From positions 2,536,354-2,586,331 of the forward strand of contig NZ_CP014226.1 of NCBI RefSeq assembly GCF_001545155.1: 49,978 nt of DNA, given 5' to 3'. The DNA comes from Halomonas chromatireducens. Its GTDB lineage: Bacteria > Pseudomonadota > Gammaproteobacteria > Pseudomonadales > Halomonadaceae. The position numbers and the translations under genes were made by a program. Numbering within the stretch: the first letter of the stretch is position 1; every line of letters begins with the position of its first letter. The notes under the pieces are model-generated. The model ran no database searches. It had not been told where the DNA came from and saw only the letters and a list, made by a program, of their open reading frames with translations. Shown here piece by piece: positions 35,398 to 44,627 of this stretch.

Positions 35398-35907
35398 ATG
35401 CCAAAGAGCAAGCACAAGCGTCACAGGCCAACAGCCTCCTCACGGAAACCGCCCTCCCGCGTCGGGAAGGCACCAAGACGCTTTCGCCCTCGACGCATAG
35501 TGCGTGGCATCCTGATCGCTCTGGCCATCCTTGCCGTACCGGTGACCTGGCTCGTTCTCGAGGAGCGAGAAGCCCGCGCGCTGGCCGACCTGAGCGTGAT
35601 CGGTAGCGGCTCACCGGTAGCGGTGCAGGTCTTTGATCGAGGCTGCCCGGAGTGCCGCCGCCTACGCGATAACGCCGAGCAGGCACTGAGCAATACCGAG
35701 CGACCACCGGCCTGGCGCATCGTGGATATCAACACGACACAGGGACGTCGATTCGCCGGTGAGCAACTGGTCGACCACGTCACCATCGTGCTGTTCAACA
35801 GGCACGGGGAGCGTACGGAGGTGATACGGGGCGTCGCCAGCGTCGAGGAGCTGGAGACCGCCTTCAGCGACCTGGGCAGGAACGCAAGAGCTCGCCGGGT
35901 ACGCTAG
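35398..35907 (+). CDS. membrane-anchored thioredoxin-fold protein with CPEC motif
   Basis: A 169-aa protein that I do not recognise as a named family. The N-terminal 34 residues are strongly basic (KSKHKRHR, RKPPSRVGKAPRRFRPRR), followed by one membrane helix (about 35-54, IVRGILIALAILAVPVTWLVL). The periplasmic part has a strand (VAVQVFDRG), C83-P-E-C86, and a helix (RRLRDNAEQAL), then strands ending TIVLFNRHGERTEVIRG, all typical of a thioredoxin fold. The CPxC motif suggests redox activity. The ATG at 35398 was chosen over 35356 by the basic-then-helix pattern; neither has a strong site. Its stop shares CTAG with the convergent lactonase gene. Confidence 0.65.
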   Translation: MPKSKHKRHRPTASSRKPPSRVGKAPRRFRPRRIVRGILIALAILAVPVTWLVLEEREARALADLSVIGSGSPVAVQVFDRGCPECRRLRDNAEQALSNTERPPAWRIVDINTTQGRRFAGEQLVDHVTIVLFNRHGERTEVIRGVASVEELETAFSDLGRNARARRVR

Positions 35908-36812
35908 GCTCCGAAGCTGGGCTCGGCAAGCCCCGTGACCTCAGTCTTCATCTGCAACAGGCTGCCTGCCAGGGGCCAGCGCGCCTTGCCCTCGGCATCC
36001 AGGTGCTGGGTGGCAGTGGTGATGTAGAGCGTACGCAGGTCAGGCCCGCCGAAGGTCACCATGGTGGGATGCGGACAAGGTACCTCATGCTCCGCCAGCA
36101 GTTCGCCTTCGGGCGAGAAGCGCACGATGCGACCGCCGCCGTAGAGCGCACTCCAGTAGCACCCGTCGCTGTCCACTGCCGCACCATCGGGCACACCGGG
36201 CAACCCCAGCGCCTCCAGGTCGACCCAAGTCTCTCCCTCCCCCAGCGTGCCGGTGTCGACATCGAAGGGGTAGCGCAGGATTCGCCGAGTCAGCGAGTCG
36301 GTATGGTAGAGCCAGCGCCGGTCGGGGCTGAAGGCGAGCCCGTTGGATATGCCGATACCCGTCAGTCGCCGCGTCAGTTCACCTCGCTCGAGGCAGTAGA
36401 GCGCCGCAGTGGGGCTCACCTCATCGACATCTATGGTGCCTACCCACAGGCGTCCTGCGGCATCGCAGCGGCCGTCATTGAAGCGGTTGCCCCGTCCTGC
36501 CTGCCCCCCTTTTGCCGGACCTTTCTTCCACTCGGGATTGTCGGCCAGTCGCTGGGGCTCGCCATCCTCGGCCAGGCGCAGGATGCCCGACGTGGCGGCA
36601 GCCACCAGCCCCGAGTCGGCAATCGCCACGCAGCCCACTTTATCGTCAAGCTCGGTGCGAGTCGGTGCAGCCTCATCCTGGGGTCGCCAAGCGTAGACAT
36701 GGCCGTTGTTGATGTCGACCCAGTAGAGGGTCTGGCGTGCCACCGACCACACCGGGCTCTCGCCCAGGCTCATGTCGAGCTCCACCGCTACCGTCATCGC
36801 GTTATCCTGCAT
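35904..36812 (-). CDS. SMP-30/gluconolaconase-like lactonase, probable pentonolactonase (XylC-type)
   Basis: A 302-aa six-bladed beta-propeller lactonase. Family motifs are present: E18 in SLGESPVW, N112-D113 in NRFNDGRCDAAGRLWVGT, ISNGLAFSPD with the metal-ligand Asn, and PDGAAVDSDG with the metal-ligand Asp. It would open the sugar lactone made by the dehydrogenase encoded at the head of the operon, giving the aldonate. It is the last gene of the eight-gene operon and resembles Caulobacter xylonolactonase in layout (GGPDLRTLYITTA). ATG at 36812 or at 36797 are both possible starts. Which lactone it opens (D-xylono-, L-arabino- or another) is inferred. Confidence 0.82.
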   Translation of the reverse strand: MQDNAMTVAVELDMSLGESPVWSVARQTLYWVDINNGHVYAWRPQDEAAPTRTELDDKVGCVAIADSGLVAAATSGILRLAEDGEPQRLADNPEWKKGPAKGGQAGRGNRFNDGRCDAAGRLWVGTIDVDEVSPTAALYCLERGELTRRLTGIGISNGLAFSPDRRWLYHTDSLTRRILRYPFDVDTGTLGEGETWVDLEALGLPGVPDGAAVDSDGCYWSALYGGGRIVRFSPEGELLAEHEVPCPHPTMVTFGGPDLRTLYITTATQHLDAEGKARWPLAGSLLQMKTEVTGLAEPSFGA

Positions 36813-36855
36813 GCCGTCATCCCTTGTGTGATTTGCGGTATCATCGACCGAGCCA

Positions 36856-37743
36856 TCATCGAGTCGCTTCAGACAGCCAGAAGCGCCACTGCTGCCTCAG
36901 GCTCTGGCCTCGCTGCAGCTCCACCAACCCCTGGGCCGTGGGGTCTGGGAAGTGATGGGCATCGACGTCGTGACTTACCGGCTCGAAGCAGAAGAAGTCG
37001 GCGTTCTCCCCCGGCGAGAAGAGGAGGTAGCGCGACAGGTTGGGCAGCGTAGTGACGTCGAGGGCTATGCCGCGCTCGGGCCAGCTGAGCAGCGCTTGCC
37101 CGTTCCAGCCGGTAAAGAGGTTGTCGATCCGGCCTGCGGGGAGCGAAGCTGCCACGGCGAAATTCCAGGAATCGTCCGCCTCCATGCGGCGCCAGCGCGT
37201 CGGCAACTGCTCGGCATCGACCTCCCAGACGCCGTCGACCGGCGCCTCGAGGCGCACGTCGGCGCTACGTGGAAACCAGGGATGCAAGCCCAGGCCATAA
37301 GGGGCGGGGATATCACCAAGATGAGTCAGCATCAGTTCAACCGTCAGGCTTCCCTCCTCCAGGCGATACATGAGTACCGCACGATAGTCGAAGGGAGGCT
37401 GCCAGGACGAGCAAAGGCCTAGTCTCAGCTCTGTCTGTCCCTGGTGCTCGACTTGCCAGGCCTGCTGCCAGCCATCACCGTGGATCGGCAACGGCTCCCC
37501 CGCCAGGTTGGCTACGAGTGAATAGTGTCGCCCCCGCCAGTCGAAGCCACCGTCGGAGATACGATTGGACCAGGGCAGCAGCGGGTAGAGGCCCATCTTG
37601 TTGGGGTCATCGTCTGTCTCGCTCCCGGGGCGGAACAGCGGCAATGGGCCGGCCGCTGTCAGGGCGTCGAAACGCACCACGCACCCTCCCAGCTCAGGCG
37701 CCACTACCAGCCGCAGTTGGCCATTGTCGAGCCGAATGGCCAT
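36856..37743 (-). CDS. aldose 1-epimerase-family protein (sugar mutarotase)
   Basis: A 295-aa galactose-mutarotase-like beta-sandwich. Motifs: LVVAPELGGCVVRF at the N-terminus, PWSNRISDGGFDWRGR with the substrate-binding Arg, HGDGWQQAW, and YGLGLHPWFPR with the catalytic His; a Glu near the C-terminus (FCFEPVSHDVDAHH) completes the site. It interconverts alpha- and beta-anomers of an aldose, feeding the beta-form to the dehydrogenase. ATG at 37743 begins 1 nt after the stop of the upstream oxidoreductase gene, so they are coupled. A longer frame into that gene is rejected. Confidence 0.85.
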   Translation of the reverse strand: MAIRLDNGQLRLVVAPELGGCVVRFDALTAAGPLPLFRPGSETDDDPNKMGLYPLLPWSNRISDGGFDWRGRHYSLVANLAGEPLPIHGDGWQQAWQVEHQGQTELRLGLCSSWQPPFDYRAVLMYRLEEGSLTVELMLTHLGDIPAPYGLGLHPWFPRSADVRLEAPVDGVWEVDAEQLPTRWRRMEADDSWNFAVAASLPAGRIDNLFTGWNGQALLSWPERGIALDVTTLPNLSRYLLFSPGENADFFCFEPVSHDVDAHHFPDPTAQGLVELQRGQSLRQQWRFWLSEATR

Positions 37744-37744
37744 C

Positions 37745-38908
37745 CTAGAAGTCCATCCAGGCACCCCCTGCCGAGGAAGACTCCAGCGCACGGGTGATGA
37801 ACACCAGCCCGTCGACACCGTCGGCCACCCCCGGAGTACCGGTTGCCAGCGCCTCCGGTTCCCGACCGCTCGCGCGCGCCCGAATCTGCTCGGCGAAGTC
37901 ACTGTAGAGCTGTGCGAACGCCTCCAGGTAGCCCTCGGGATGCCCCGGTGGAATGCGTGCCGCGCCCAGCGCCGCGGCCCCCAGATCGGGACCGTTTCGG
38001 GTCAGTGTTCGAGGCGGCTCGCCCAGCGGCGAATGCACCAGCCGATTGGGCTCCTCCTGGCACCACTCAAGCCCCCCGCGACTGCCGTAGACGCGCAGCC
38101 GCAGACCGTTCTCATTGCCCGGGGAGACTTGGCTCGACCACAGCATGCCGCGGGCGCCGCCCTTGAAGCGCAGCATCATGTGGACGTTATCGTCCAGCGC
38201 GCGCCCCTCCACGAAGGTGTGCAGATCCGCGGCCAGGGCCTGGGGTTCCAGCCCGGTGACGAAGCGCACCAGATTATAGGCATGGGTTCCGATATCCCCC
38301 AGACACCCGGCCGGGCCGCTGCGCTTGGGATCCGTTCGCCACTCGGCCTGCTTGACGCCGCTATCCTCCAGGGGCGTGGAGAGCCAGTCCTGGGGATACT
38401 CGACCTGAATCACGCGCAGCTCGCCCAGCTCGCCATTGGCCACCATCTCACGAGCCTGGCGCACCAGCGAGTAGCCGGTGTAATTGTGCGTCAGGCCAAA
38501 GAACCGACCGCTGCGTTCGACCAGTTCCGACAGCGCCCGGGCTTCCTCCAGGGTCGTGGTCATCGGCTTGTCACAGATGACGTGTATCCCTGCCTCTAGA
38601 AAGGTCTTGGCCACCTCGAAATGCAAGTGATTGGGCGTGACGATGGCCACGACATCGATGCCATCGTCACGCTGGCTTTCCGCCTCGGCCATGGCGCGGT
38701 AGTCCGGATAGGCGCGATCCGGCGCCACGTGCAGTTCCGCTGCAGAGGCGCGGCTGCGATCGGCATCGGAGGCGAAGGCACCGGCGACCAGCTCGTAGTG
38801 GTCATCGAGCCTTGCCGCCATGCGGTGTACGCCGCCAATGAAGGCGCCCTGGCCGCCACCGACCATGCCCAGGCGCAGCCGGCGGGACGTATCCTGTTGT
38901 TGGCTCAT
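37745..38908 (-). CDS. Gfo/Idh/MocA family sugar oxidoreductase
   Basis: A 387-aa NAD(P)-dependent sugar dehydrogenase. The N-terminal nucleotide-binding loop is [12 protein letters not shown] (14-25), and the D113-K114-P115 triplet in VICDKPMTT holds the catalytic lysine. A later GDIGTHAYN gives the Asp and His of the active site. Members oxidise inositol, glucose, 3-keto-sugars or similar substrates. It lies between the isomerase and mutarotase genes, all spaced by 13 nt or less. ATG at 38908 has AAGGA upstream. The substrate is not deducible, and its presence makes the operon richer than a simple xylose-oxidation set. Confidence 0.9.
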   Translation of the reverse strand: MSQQQDTSRRLRLGMVGGGQGAFIGGVHRMAARLDDHYELVAGAFASDADRSRASAAELHVAPDRAYPDYRAMAEAESQRDDGIDVVAIVTPNHLHFEVAKTFLEAGIHVICDKPMTTTLEEARALSELVERSGRFFGLTHNYTGYSLVRQAREMVANGELGELRVIQVEYPQDWLSTPLEDSGVKQAEWRTDPKRSGPAGCLGDIGTHAYNLVRFVTGLEPQALAADLHTFVEGRALDDNVHMMLRFKGGARGMLWSSQVSPGNENGLRLRVYGSRGGLEWCQEEPNRLVHSPLGEPPRTLTRNGPDLGAAALGAARIPPGHPEGYLEAFAQLYSDFAEQIRARASGREPEALATGTPGVADGVDGLVFITRALESSSAGGAWMDF

Positions 38909-38921
38909 GTCGTTGTATCCT

Positions 38922-39977
38922 TCAGTCGAGGCCCAGCAGGCGGCGGTTGGTCGCCTCATCGACGCCGGCGTCAGCGAAGTCGTCGAAGGCCCGCTCGGTT
39001 ACCTGGATGATATGGTCGCGAATGAAGGTGGCTCCTTCGCGGGCGCCGACCTCCGGATGCTTGAGGCAACACTCCCACTCCAGCACCGCCCAGCCGTGGT
39101 AGTCGTTGGCGGCCATCCACGAGAACATCGACTTGAAGTCGACCTGGCCGTCGCCCAGCGAGCGGAAGCGCCCGGCGCGCTCGGTCCAGGACTGGTAGCC
39201 GGAGTAGACGCCCTGCTTGGGGCTGGGATTGAACTCGGCGTCCTTGACGTGAAACATCTGGATGTGGTCGCGGTAGACATCCAGGAAGCCCAGGTAGTCG
39301 AGCTGCTGCAGGATCAGGTGGCTGGGATCGTAGAGAATATGGCAGCGCGGGTGATGGCCGACCCGCTCGAGAAACATCTCGAAGGTAACACCGTCGTGCA
39401 GGTCCTCGCCGGGATGGATCTCGTAGCAGAGGTTGACCCCGGCCTCGTCGAAGGCGTCGAGGATCGGCCGCCATCGCTTGGCCAGCTCGTCGAAGGCGGC
39501 GTCGATCAGCCCCGCCGGGCGCTGGGGCCACGGATAGACATAGGGCCAGGCCAGCGCGCCGGAGAAGGTGCCGTGATCCGTCAGGCCCAGGTTCTTCGAG
39601 GCCCTGGCGGCCAGCATCAGCTGCTCCACCGCCCACGCCTGGCGGGCCTTGGGGTTGCCTCTCACCTCGGGTACGGCGAAGCCGTCGAACATCTCGTCGT
39701 AGGCGGGGTGCACGGCCACCAGCTGGCCCTGGAGGTGGGTCGAGAGTTCGGTCAGTGCCAGGCCGTGCTCGGCCAGGGTGCCCTTGATCTCATCGCAGTA
39801 GGTCTGGCTCTCGGCGGCGCGTTTCAGATCGATCAGGCGCGCGTCCCAGCTGGGAATCTGCACGCCTTCGTAGCCTACCCCCGCCGCCCAGCGGGCGATG
39901 CTGTCCAGGCTATTGAAGGGGGCGTCGTCACCGGCAAACTGAGCGAGGAAGATCGCCGGCCCTTTGATGGTTTGCAT
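38922..39977 (-). CDS. sugar phosphate isomerase/epimerase-family TIM barrel protein
   Basis: A 351-aa AP-endonuclease-2-like TIM barrel. The metal ligands of the family are visible: Glu in NLCYEIHPGEDL, Asp in HILYDPSHL, His in MFHVKDAEF, and Glu in AVLEWECC. The unusually Trp-rich segments (WDARL, WPYVYPWPQRP) suggest a sugar-binding pocket. Members isomerise, epimerise or cleave sugars and inositol derivatives. It starts 72 nt after the binding-protein gene and is 13 nt upstream of the Gfo/Idh/MocA gene, a common partner. No substrate is read from sequence. Confidence 0.85.
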   Translation of the reverse strand: MQTIKGPAIFLAQFAGDDAPFNSLDSIARWAAGVGYEGVQIPSWDARLIDLKRAAESQTYCDEIKGTLAEHGLALTELSTHLQGQLVAVHPAYDEMFDGFAVPEVRGNPKARQAWAVEQLMLAARASKNLGLTDHGTFSGALAWPYVYPWPQRPAGLIDAAFDELAKRWRPILDAFDEAGVNLCYEIHPGEDLHDGVTFEMFLERVGHHPRCHILYDPSHLILQQLDYLGFLDVYRDHIQMFHVKDAEFNPSPKQGVYSGYQSWTERAGRFRSLGDGQVDFKSMFSWMAANDYHGWAVLEWECCLKHPEVGAREGATFIRDHIIQVTERAFDDFADAGVDEATNRRLLGLD

Positions 39978-40012
39978 AGTGGGCTCTCCGATGGGTTCTC
40001 GGGCAGATAGAC

Positions 40013-40036
40013 GCGGGCGAGCGCTGCGGCGCCCGC
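40013..40036 (-). other. intra-operon hairpin after the sugar-binding-protein gene
   Basis: GCGGGCG (40013-40019) pairs with CGCCCGC (40030-40036) around a 10-nt loop; there is no T tract. Such a hairpin just after a periplasmic binding-protein gene could stabilise the upstream mRNA and lower expression of downstream genes. Confidence 0.4.
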
Positions 40037-40049
40037 CCGCTGGGATCGA

Positions 40050-41003
40050 TCAGAACGGTGAATCGGGGAAGTAGTACTGCTCGGCGTTCTCCTGGGTGAT
40101 CAGCGGGGAGCCGAGGATGTACTGCCCGGTCACCGGGCCGTTGGAGGTGAAGTGCTGGACGGTGAGGTCCATGGCGGTGGCGATCATCGCCGGCGGATAG
40201 AGCACGTCCACCGGCACCAGCTCGTCGCCCTCCATGACGCGCTTGATGATGTCCTTCATGCCGGCCCCGCCGACGATGAACAGCTCGTCCTCGCGCTCGG
40301 CCTGACGCACCGCCTCGATCACCCCGAGGGCGATATCGTCATCCTGGGCCCACACCGCATCAATGCGGTCGAAGCGAGCCAGGTAGTCCTGCATCACCTC
40401 GAAGCCATCGTCGCGGTTCCAGTTGGCGTGCTGCATGTCGAGGATATTGATCTCGGAGCCTTCGATGGCTTCCTGGAAGCCTTGCACGCGTTCGTCGTCG
40501 ATCACCGTGGGAATCCCGCGCAGCACCACGATATCGCCCTGGCCGTCGAGCCGGTCACGAATGTACTCGCCGGAGACGCGGCCCATCTCGTGGTTGTTGC
40601 CGGCAACGTAGAGGTCTTCGATGCCCTCCTGCTCGAGGCCGCGGTCGACCACGGTGACGAACACCCCGGCATCCTTGACCCGCCGCACCGGGTCGGTCAG
40701 CGGCCCGGACTCGAAGGGCAGCACCACCAGCGCATCGATATTGCGCTGCGAGACCAGATCCTCCAGGTCGTTGGCCTGTTCGCCCGGATTGCTGGCGGTG
40801 GAGATGGTAATGGCAATGTTGGGATGTGCCGCCTCCAGGCGCTGCTTGGCCTGTTCGGCGTGGAAGTTCACCCCACCGGTCCAGCCGTGGGTGGCAGCCG
40901 GTATCGACACCCCGATGGTGTAGTCCGCGGCGATGGCGACGGTCGGTGTTGCCATCACGGCAGCGGTGGCTAACGCAGCGAATGTTGTCTTTATGGTTCG
41001 CAT
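40050..41003 (-). CDS. sugar ABC transporter substrate-binding protein (CUT2/RbsB-like)
   Basis: A 317-aa periplasmic binding protein. The signal peptide (MRTIKTTFAALATAAVMATPTVAIA) is followed by ADYTIGVSIPAATHGWTGGVNFHAEQAKQRL, the type I fold seen in RbsB/XylF proteins. Binding-site residues lie in FVTVVDRGLEQ and AVWAQDDDIALGVIEAV. It delivers an aldose to the permease and ATPase encoded just upstream on the same strand. The substrate is likely a pentose, inferred from the enzymes in the operon. It follows the permease gene by 77 nt. Confidence 0.9.
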   Translation of the reverse strand: MRTIKTTFAALATAAVMATPTVAIAADYTIGVSIPAATHGWTGGVNFHAEQAKQRLEAAHPNIAITISTASNPGEQANDLEDLVSQRNIDALVVLPFESGPLTDPVRRVKDAGVFVTVVDRGLEQEGIEDLYVAGNNHEMGRVSGEYIRDRLDGQGDIVVLRGIPTVIDDERVQGFQEAIEGSEINILDMQHANWNRDDGFEVMQDYLARFDRIDAVWAQDDDIALGVIEAVRQAEREDELFIVGGAGMKDIIKRVMEGDELVPVDVLYPPAMIATAMDLTVQHFTSNGPVTGQYILGSPLITQENAEQYYFPDSPF

Positions 41004-41029
41004 GGTGACGCTCCTTTCCTACCTTGGTT

Positions 41030-41066
41030 GTTATTGGTTAGTGCTTGACGCGTTATTGGTTAATGC
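41030..41066. repeat. 15-bp direct repeats between permease and binding-protein genes
   Basis: GTTATTGGTTAGTGC (41030-41044) and GTTATTGGTTAATGC (41052-41066) differ at one base, with a period of 22 nt. The gap is only 77 nt, so the repeats may be a binding site or a slippage product. Confidence 0.55.
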
Positions 41067-41080
41067 ATGTGTAGACCTGT

Positions 41081-42094
41081 TCAGGTCCCCGTCTTCCTCC
41101 ACGAAGCGCGCTGCAGGTACACCGCGACGATAATGATGATCCCCTGCACCGTGCCGTTGAGATAATTGGAAATGGCATCCGTCAGATTGAGAATGTTGCC
41201 GATCATGGTGAGCATGATCGCTCCCACCACCGTTCCCCAGATGCGTCCATGGCCGCCCTTGAGCATGGTGCCGCCGATGATCACCGCGGCAATCGCCTCG
41301 AGTTCCCAGAGCACCCCGGTGGCCCCCGACGCCGAGCCCAACCGCGGCACGTAGATGATGGTCGCCAGCGCCACGCATACGCCTTGCAGCATGTAGGTCA
41401 TGGTCTTGATGCGATCGACATGGATGGCGCTGTACTCGGCCACCTTCTCGTTGGAGCCGATGGCGAAGCAGTAGCGGCCGAAACGGGTATGGTTGAGCAG
41501 GATATAGCCGGCCACCGCCACCAGCAGGAACACCAGTACCGGAATCGGGATGCCCATCAGGTGGCCGTAATAGACCGGCCGGTAGATGTCGCGCACGCCC
41601 CAGTCCAGCGACAGGGTGCCGCCGTCGGCGAGGTAGGTCACCAGCGAGCGATAGATGCCCATGGTGCCGAGGGTGACGATAAAGGCCTCGATCTTGCCCT
41701 TGGTGGTCACCATCCCGTTGATGAAGCCGGCGCACAGGCCCAGGATCAGCGAGGCCCCCACGCCCAGCAGCACGGTGGTGAGGCCGGGGCCGAACTGCTC
41801 CACCAGGCTGTTCATCAGGATGATCATCACCCCGGCGATGAAGGCCGCCATCGACCCCACCGAGAGATCGAGCCCCCCGGCGGTAATGACGAAGGTGGCA
41901 CCGATCGCGATGATGCCGATGAAGGCACTGCGCGTCAGCATGTTCGAGAGATTATCCAACCCCAGAAAGGCGGGATTGATCAGGGCGCCCAGCAATGCGA
42001 GCGCGATCAGCGCCACGAAGGGGCCCCACGTCTTCAGGTCCAGGGGGATGCTTCCCCGCTTGATCGGTTTGCTATCAGGCACGACGATGCTCAT
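41081..42094 (-). CDS. sugar ABC transporter permease (CUT2/RbsC-like)
   Basis: A 337-aa integral membrane protein with about nine or ten hydrophobic segments. Typical motifs are [57 protein letters not shown], and the late [27 protein letters not shown]. Those are the fingerprints of the ribose/xylose-type permease family. It forms the membrane channel for the importer. The ATG overlaps the ATPase gene by 20 nt, and a GGGGTGG site lies immediately upstream. Confidence 0.93.
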   Translation of the reverse strand: MSIVVPDSKPIKRGSIPLDLKTWGPFVALIALALLGALINPAFLGLDNLSNMLTRSAFIGIIAIGATFVITAGGLDLSVGSMAAFIAGVMIILMNSLVEQFGPGLTTVLLGVGASLILGLCAGFINGMVTTKGKIEAFIVTLGTMGIYRSLVTYLADGGTLSLDWGVRDIYRPVYYGHLMGIPIPVLVFLLVAVAGYILLNHTRFGRYCFAIGSNEKVAEYSAIHVDRIKTMTYMLQGVCVALATIIYVPRLGSASGATGVLWELEAIAAVIIGGTMLKGGHGRIWGTVVGAIMLTMIGNILNLTDAISNYLNGTVQGIIIIVAVYLQRASWRKTGT

Positions 42095-43604
42095 CCACCC
42101 CTACCCCCTTGATTCCGGATGCGTACTGCATGATTTCCTGCTCGTTGATCTGCTCGCCCTCGAGGATGCCGGTGAGGACACCGGCACACATCACTGCCAC
42201 ACGATGCGACAGGCCGATCAGCTCACCCATCTCCGAGGAGATGAGAATGACGGAGCGACCGGCATCGGTGAGTTCGCGGATGAAGTGATAGATCTGGTGC
42301 TTGGTCCCGACATCGATGCCCCGCGTCGGCTCGTTGATGATGACGATCTCGGGGTCAACGGACATGACCTTGGCCAGCAGCAGCTTCTGCTGGTTGCCAC
42401 CGGACAGTTCCGCTGCCGTAAGCGCCTGGGTGCGCAGACGGATATCGAAGCGGCTCGTCGCCTCCTCGAAGGCCTGGGCTTCCTGCTTGCGGTCGATCAG
42501 CGGATGACAGTAGGCACGCAGGTTGAGCAGGGTCAGATTGGGGCGTAGCCCCATGTTGAGCACCAGCCCCTTGGCCTTGCGATCCTCCGTGAGATAGGCA
42601 ATGCGGTGTCGCACCGCGTCGCGCAGGTGGCGCAGCGTCACCGGTTCGCCGTGTCGTAGAACCTGCCCCGCACTGCGCGGACGCAATCCCAGCAGTGATT
42701 CGATCAGCGCCGTGCGCCCCGCACCCACGACGCCGCCGAAGCCGAGCACTTCGCCTTTGCGCAAGGCAAAGCTGGCCCAGTGCACCGCACCGGGCACGAC
42801 GATGTCGCGAGCTTCGAAAACGTAGGGAGCATCGTCGGGAACAGGGGTGCGAGCCGGGTACATCTCGGTGATTTCACGGCCCACCATGAGCCGGGCCAGC
42901 TCCTCCTTGCTACGCCTTTTCATGGGTCCAGAGTCGATCAACCGGCCGTCGCGCAGCACCGTGACCCGGTCTGCAATCTGCTCGATTTCGCGGAGCTTGT
43001 GAGAGATATAGAGAATCGCCACCCCGCGCTTGCGGAGGCGAGACACTAGGGCAAACAACACCTGCACCTCATGCTCGGTCAAGGTGGCGGTGGGCTCGTC
43101 CATGATCAACACGCGCACGTCGCGTGTTACCGCCTTGGCGATCTCCACCATCTGCTGGTCCGAGGTACTGAGGTCCTTGACCCGTGCAGTGGGCTCGACC
43201 TTCGTCTCGAGTTCCGCCAGCGCTTTACGGCAGTGGCTACGCATCGCCTTGCGATTCAGGAAAGGACCGCGCCGAATCTCTCGCCCGAGGAAGATGTTCT
43301 CCTCGACCGTCAAAAGCTCCGCCAACGCCAGCTCCTGGTGGATCATTACCACGCCATCGGCCTCCGCCTCCCCGCTGGAGCGGTAACGCCTCGGCTCGCC
43401 TGACATCTCGACCTCGCCAGATGTCGGAGACAGATAGCCGGCAAGGATACGCACCAGCGTCGACTTGCCGGCGCCGTTCTCACCCAGCAGCGCATGGACC
43501 TCACCCGTCCGCAGCATCAGATCAACATCGAACAGCACCTGATTGCCGCCGAAGGAACGAGAAATCTGCCGCCCCTCGAGCAGCACCTCGTTATCTGTAT
43601 CCAT
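42075..43604 (-). CDS. sugar ABC transporter ATP-binding protein (CUT2, two ABC domains)
   Basis: A 509-aa protein with two fused ABC domains, typical of RbsA/XylG. The first has Walker [10 protein letters not shown] (41-49), signature LSTSDQQ (145-151, altered) and Walker B VLIMDEP. The second has the degenerate Walker [10 protein letters not shown] (about 285), signature LSGGNQQK and [12 protein letters not shown]. Degeneration of the second Walker A is normal in this group. The start ATG at 43604 shares bases with the dehydrogenase stop (TGATG). Its partners are the next two genes. Confidence 0.94.
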   Translation of the reverse strand: MDTDNEVLLEGRQISRSFGGNQVLFDVDLMLRTGEVHALLGENGAGKSTLVRILAGYLSPTSGEVEMSGEPRRYRSSGEAEADGVVMIHQELALAELLTVEENIFLGREIRRGPFLNRKAMRSHCRKALAELETKVEPTARVKDLSTSDQQMVEIAKAVTRDVRVLIMDEPTATLTEHEVQVLFALVSRLRKRGVAILYISHKLREIEQIADRVTVLRDGRLIDSGPMKRRSKEELARLMVGREITEMYPARTPVPDDAPYVFEARDIVVPGAVHWASFALRKGEVLGFGGVVGAGRTALIESLLGLRPRSAGQVLRHGEPVTLRHLRDAVRHRIAYLTEDRKAKGLVLNMGLRPNLTLLNLRAYCHPLIDRKQEAQAFEEATSRFDIRLRTQALTAAELSGGNQQKLLLAKVMSVDPEIVIINEPTRGIDVGTKHQIYHFIRELTDAGRSVILISSEMGELIGLSHRVAVMCAGVLTGILEGEQINEQEIMQYASGIKGVGVDEHRRA

Positions 43605-44383
43605 CAGCCCCACCCCGCATCGACCGGAAATTCCTGGCCCGTCAGCTGAGCGCTATCATCCGCTGCCAGGAACAGTACCGTTGGTGCCACATGCTCCGGC
43701 GCAAGGCGCACTTTCAGGCTCTGATGCTCCAGAATGCGCAACTCATCCTCGGGGCTGATCCACTTGTCGAGCTGCCGCCGGGTCAGGATGCAGCCTGGCA
43801 CCACCGTGTTGACACGAATGTCCTTCTCGCCGAGGTCACGTGCCAGGCTGCGTGTCAGACCGTGAACGGCCGCCTTGGCCGTGACGTAGGCGGCAAGACC
43901 ACCCAATGCAAGGCGTACACTGATCGAGCCGAAATTGATGATCGAACCACCGCCAGCCACCGCCATCTGATCGGCGACCGCCTGAGTAGAGAAGAACATG
44001 GGGCGCAGGTTGAGCGACATTCGCTCATCCCAATACTCGACGCTGACATCGCGCCAGTCATGGCGATCATCGTTGGCGGCGTTATTCACCAGCGTGCGGA
44101 TGGGACCCAGCGTCTCGCCTACCTCATGAATCACTGTCTGAAGTGCAGCAATATCGCGGATGTCACAGTGGCGATAGAGGAGTGCCCTGCCCGTTTCCGC
44201 TTCGAGTTCGTGACACAGCCTCTGGCTGGCCTCATCATCGATATCGACGAAGGCAACCCGAGCGCCCTGGCGATGAAAAGCGCGGGTCAAGGCGGCACCA
44301 ATCCCGCCACCGCCTCCGGTCACGAAGACGACGCGCCCATCAAGGCTGGGATAGCGGGCAGTAGGGAGTAGCATGGAGGTCAC
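43604..44383 (-). CDS. xylB: SDR dehydrogenase, probable D-xylose 1-dehydrogenase (Caulobacter XylB-like)
   Basis: A 259-aa NAD(P)-dependent SDR. TGGGGGIG (22-29) binds the cofactor, NNAANDDRH (100-108) follows, S153/S155 lie in NFGSISVRL, and the Y166-x3-K170 pair is in AYVTAKAA. From memory it matches Caulobacter D-xylose 1-dehydrogenase closely along its whole length (YPSLDGRVVFVTGGGGGIGA, NDDRH, YWDER...NLR, INFGSIS, VVPG, GW end). It would oxidise D-xylose (or L-arabinose) to the 1,5-lactone. First gene of the operon, 245 nt from the divergent ROK regulator. The symbol is that of the oxidative pathway, not xylulokinase. Confidence 0.85.
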   Translation of the reverse strand: MTSMLLPTARYPSLDGRVVFVTGGGGGIGAALTRAFHRQGARVAFVDIDDEASQRLCHELEAETGRALLYRHCDIRDIAALQTVIHEVGETLGPIRTLVNNAANDDRHDWRDVSVEYWDERMSLNLRPMFFSTQAVADQMAVAGGGSIINFGSISVRLALGGLAAYVTAKAAVHGLTRSLARDLGEKDIRVNTVVPGCILTRRQLDKWISPEDELRILEHQSLKVRLAPEHVAPTVLFLAADDSAQLTGQEFPVDAGWG

Positions 44384-44414
44384 CTTTTATTGTTATTCAG
44401 AGCACAAGGCACGT

Positions 44415-44453
44415 GATCTGCATTTACTTTAGGCGATAAAATAAAGATCTGCA
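44415..44453. promoter_or_regulatory. ROK-type operator-like dyad flanked by GATCTGCA direct repeats
   Basis: A 23-bp dyad (44423-44445) reads TTTA-C-TTTA, centre GGCGA, then TAAA-A-TAAA. All four TTTA/TAAA blocks pair perfectly. It resembles the AT-rich operators of ROK repressors such as NagC, Mlc and XylR. GATCTGCA occurs on both sides (44415-44422, 44446-44453). It lies 40 nt from the sugar operon start and 182 nt from the ROK gene, in the shared control region. An AT-rich stretch near 44590-44615 may contain a second site for autoregulation but is less symmetric. Confidence 0.65.
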
Positions 44454-44627
44454 CATGCCACTTAAGTCGTATTTTAACGCCTTTTTTAATGGGTCTCCCT
44501 GACATTCATCGACGTGCACAAGGCCAGAACAGGTGTGAAAGAGGCAAAGTGCGGCGGCAAGACGGTGACTTCAGGGCTGCGACGTTGATATACTTTTTCT
44601 ATTAAATTAAACAGACCGGCAGCCTTC

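Noticed and set aside
38820..40010. A 396-codon open frame antisense to the isomerase and Gfo/Idh/MocA genes
   Set aside because: The real proteins on the other strand have clear catalytic motifs; the antisense frame shows none.
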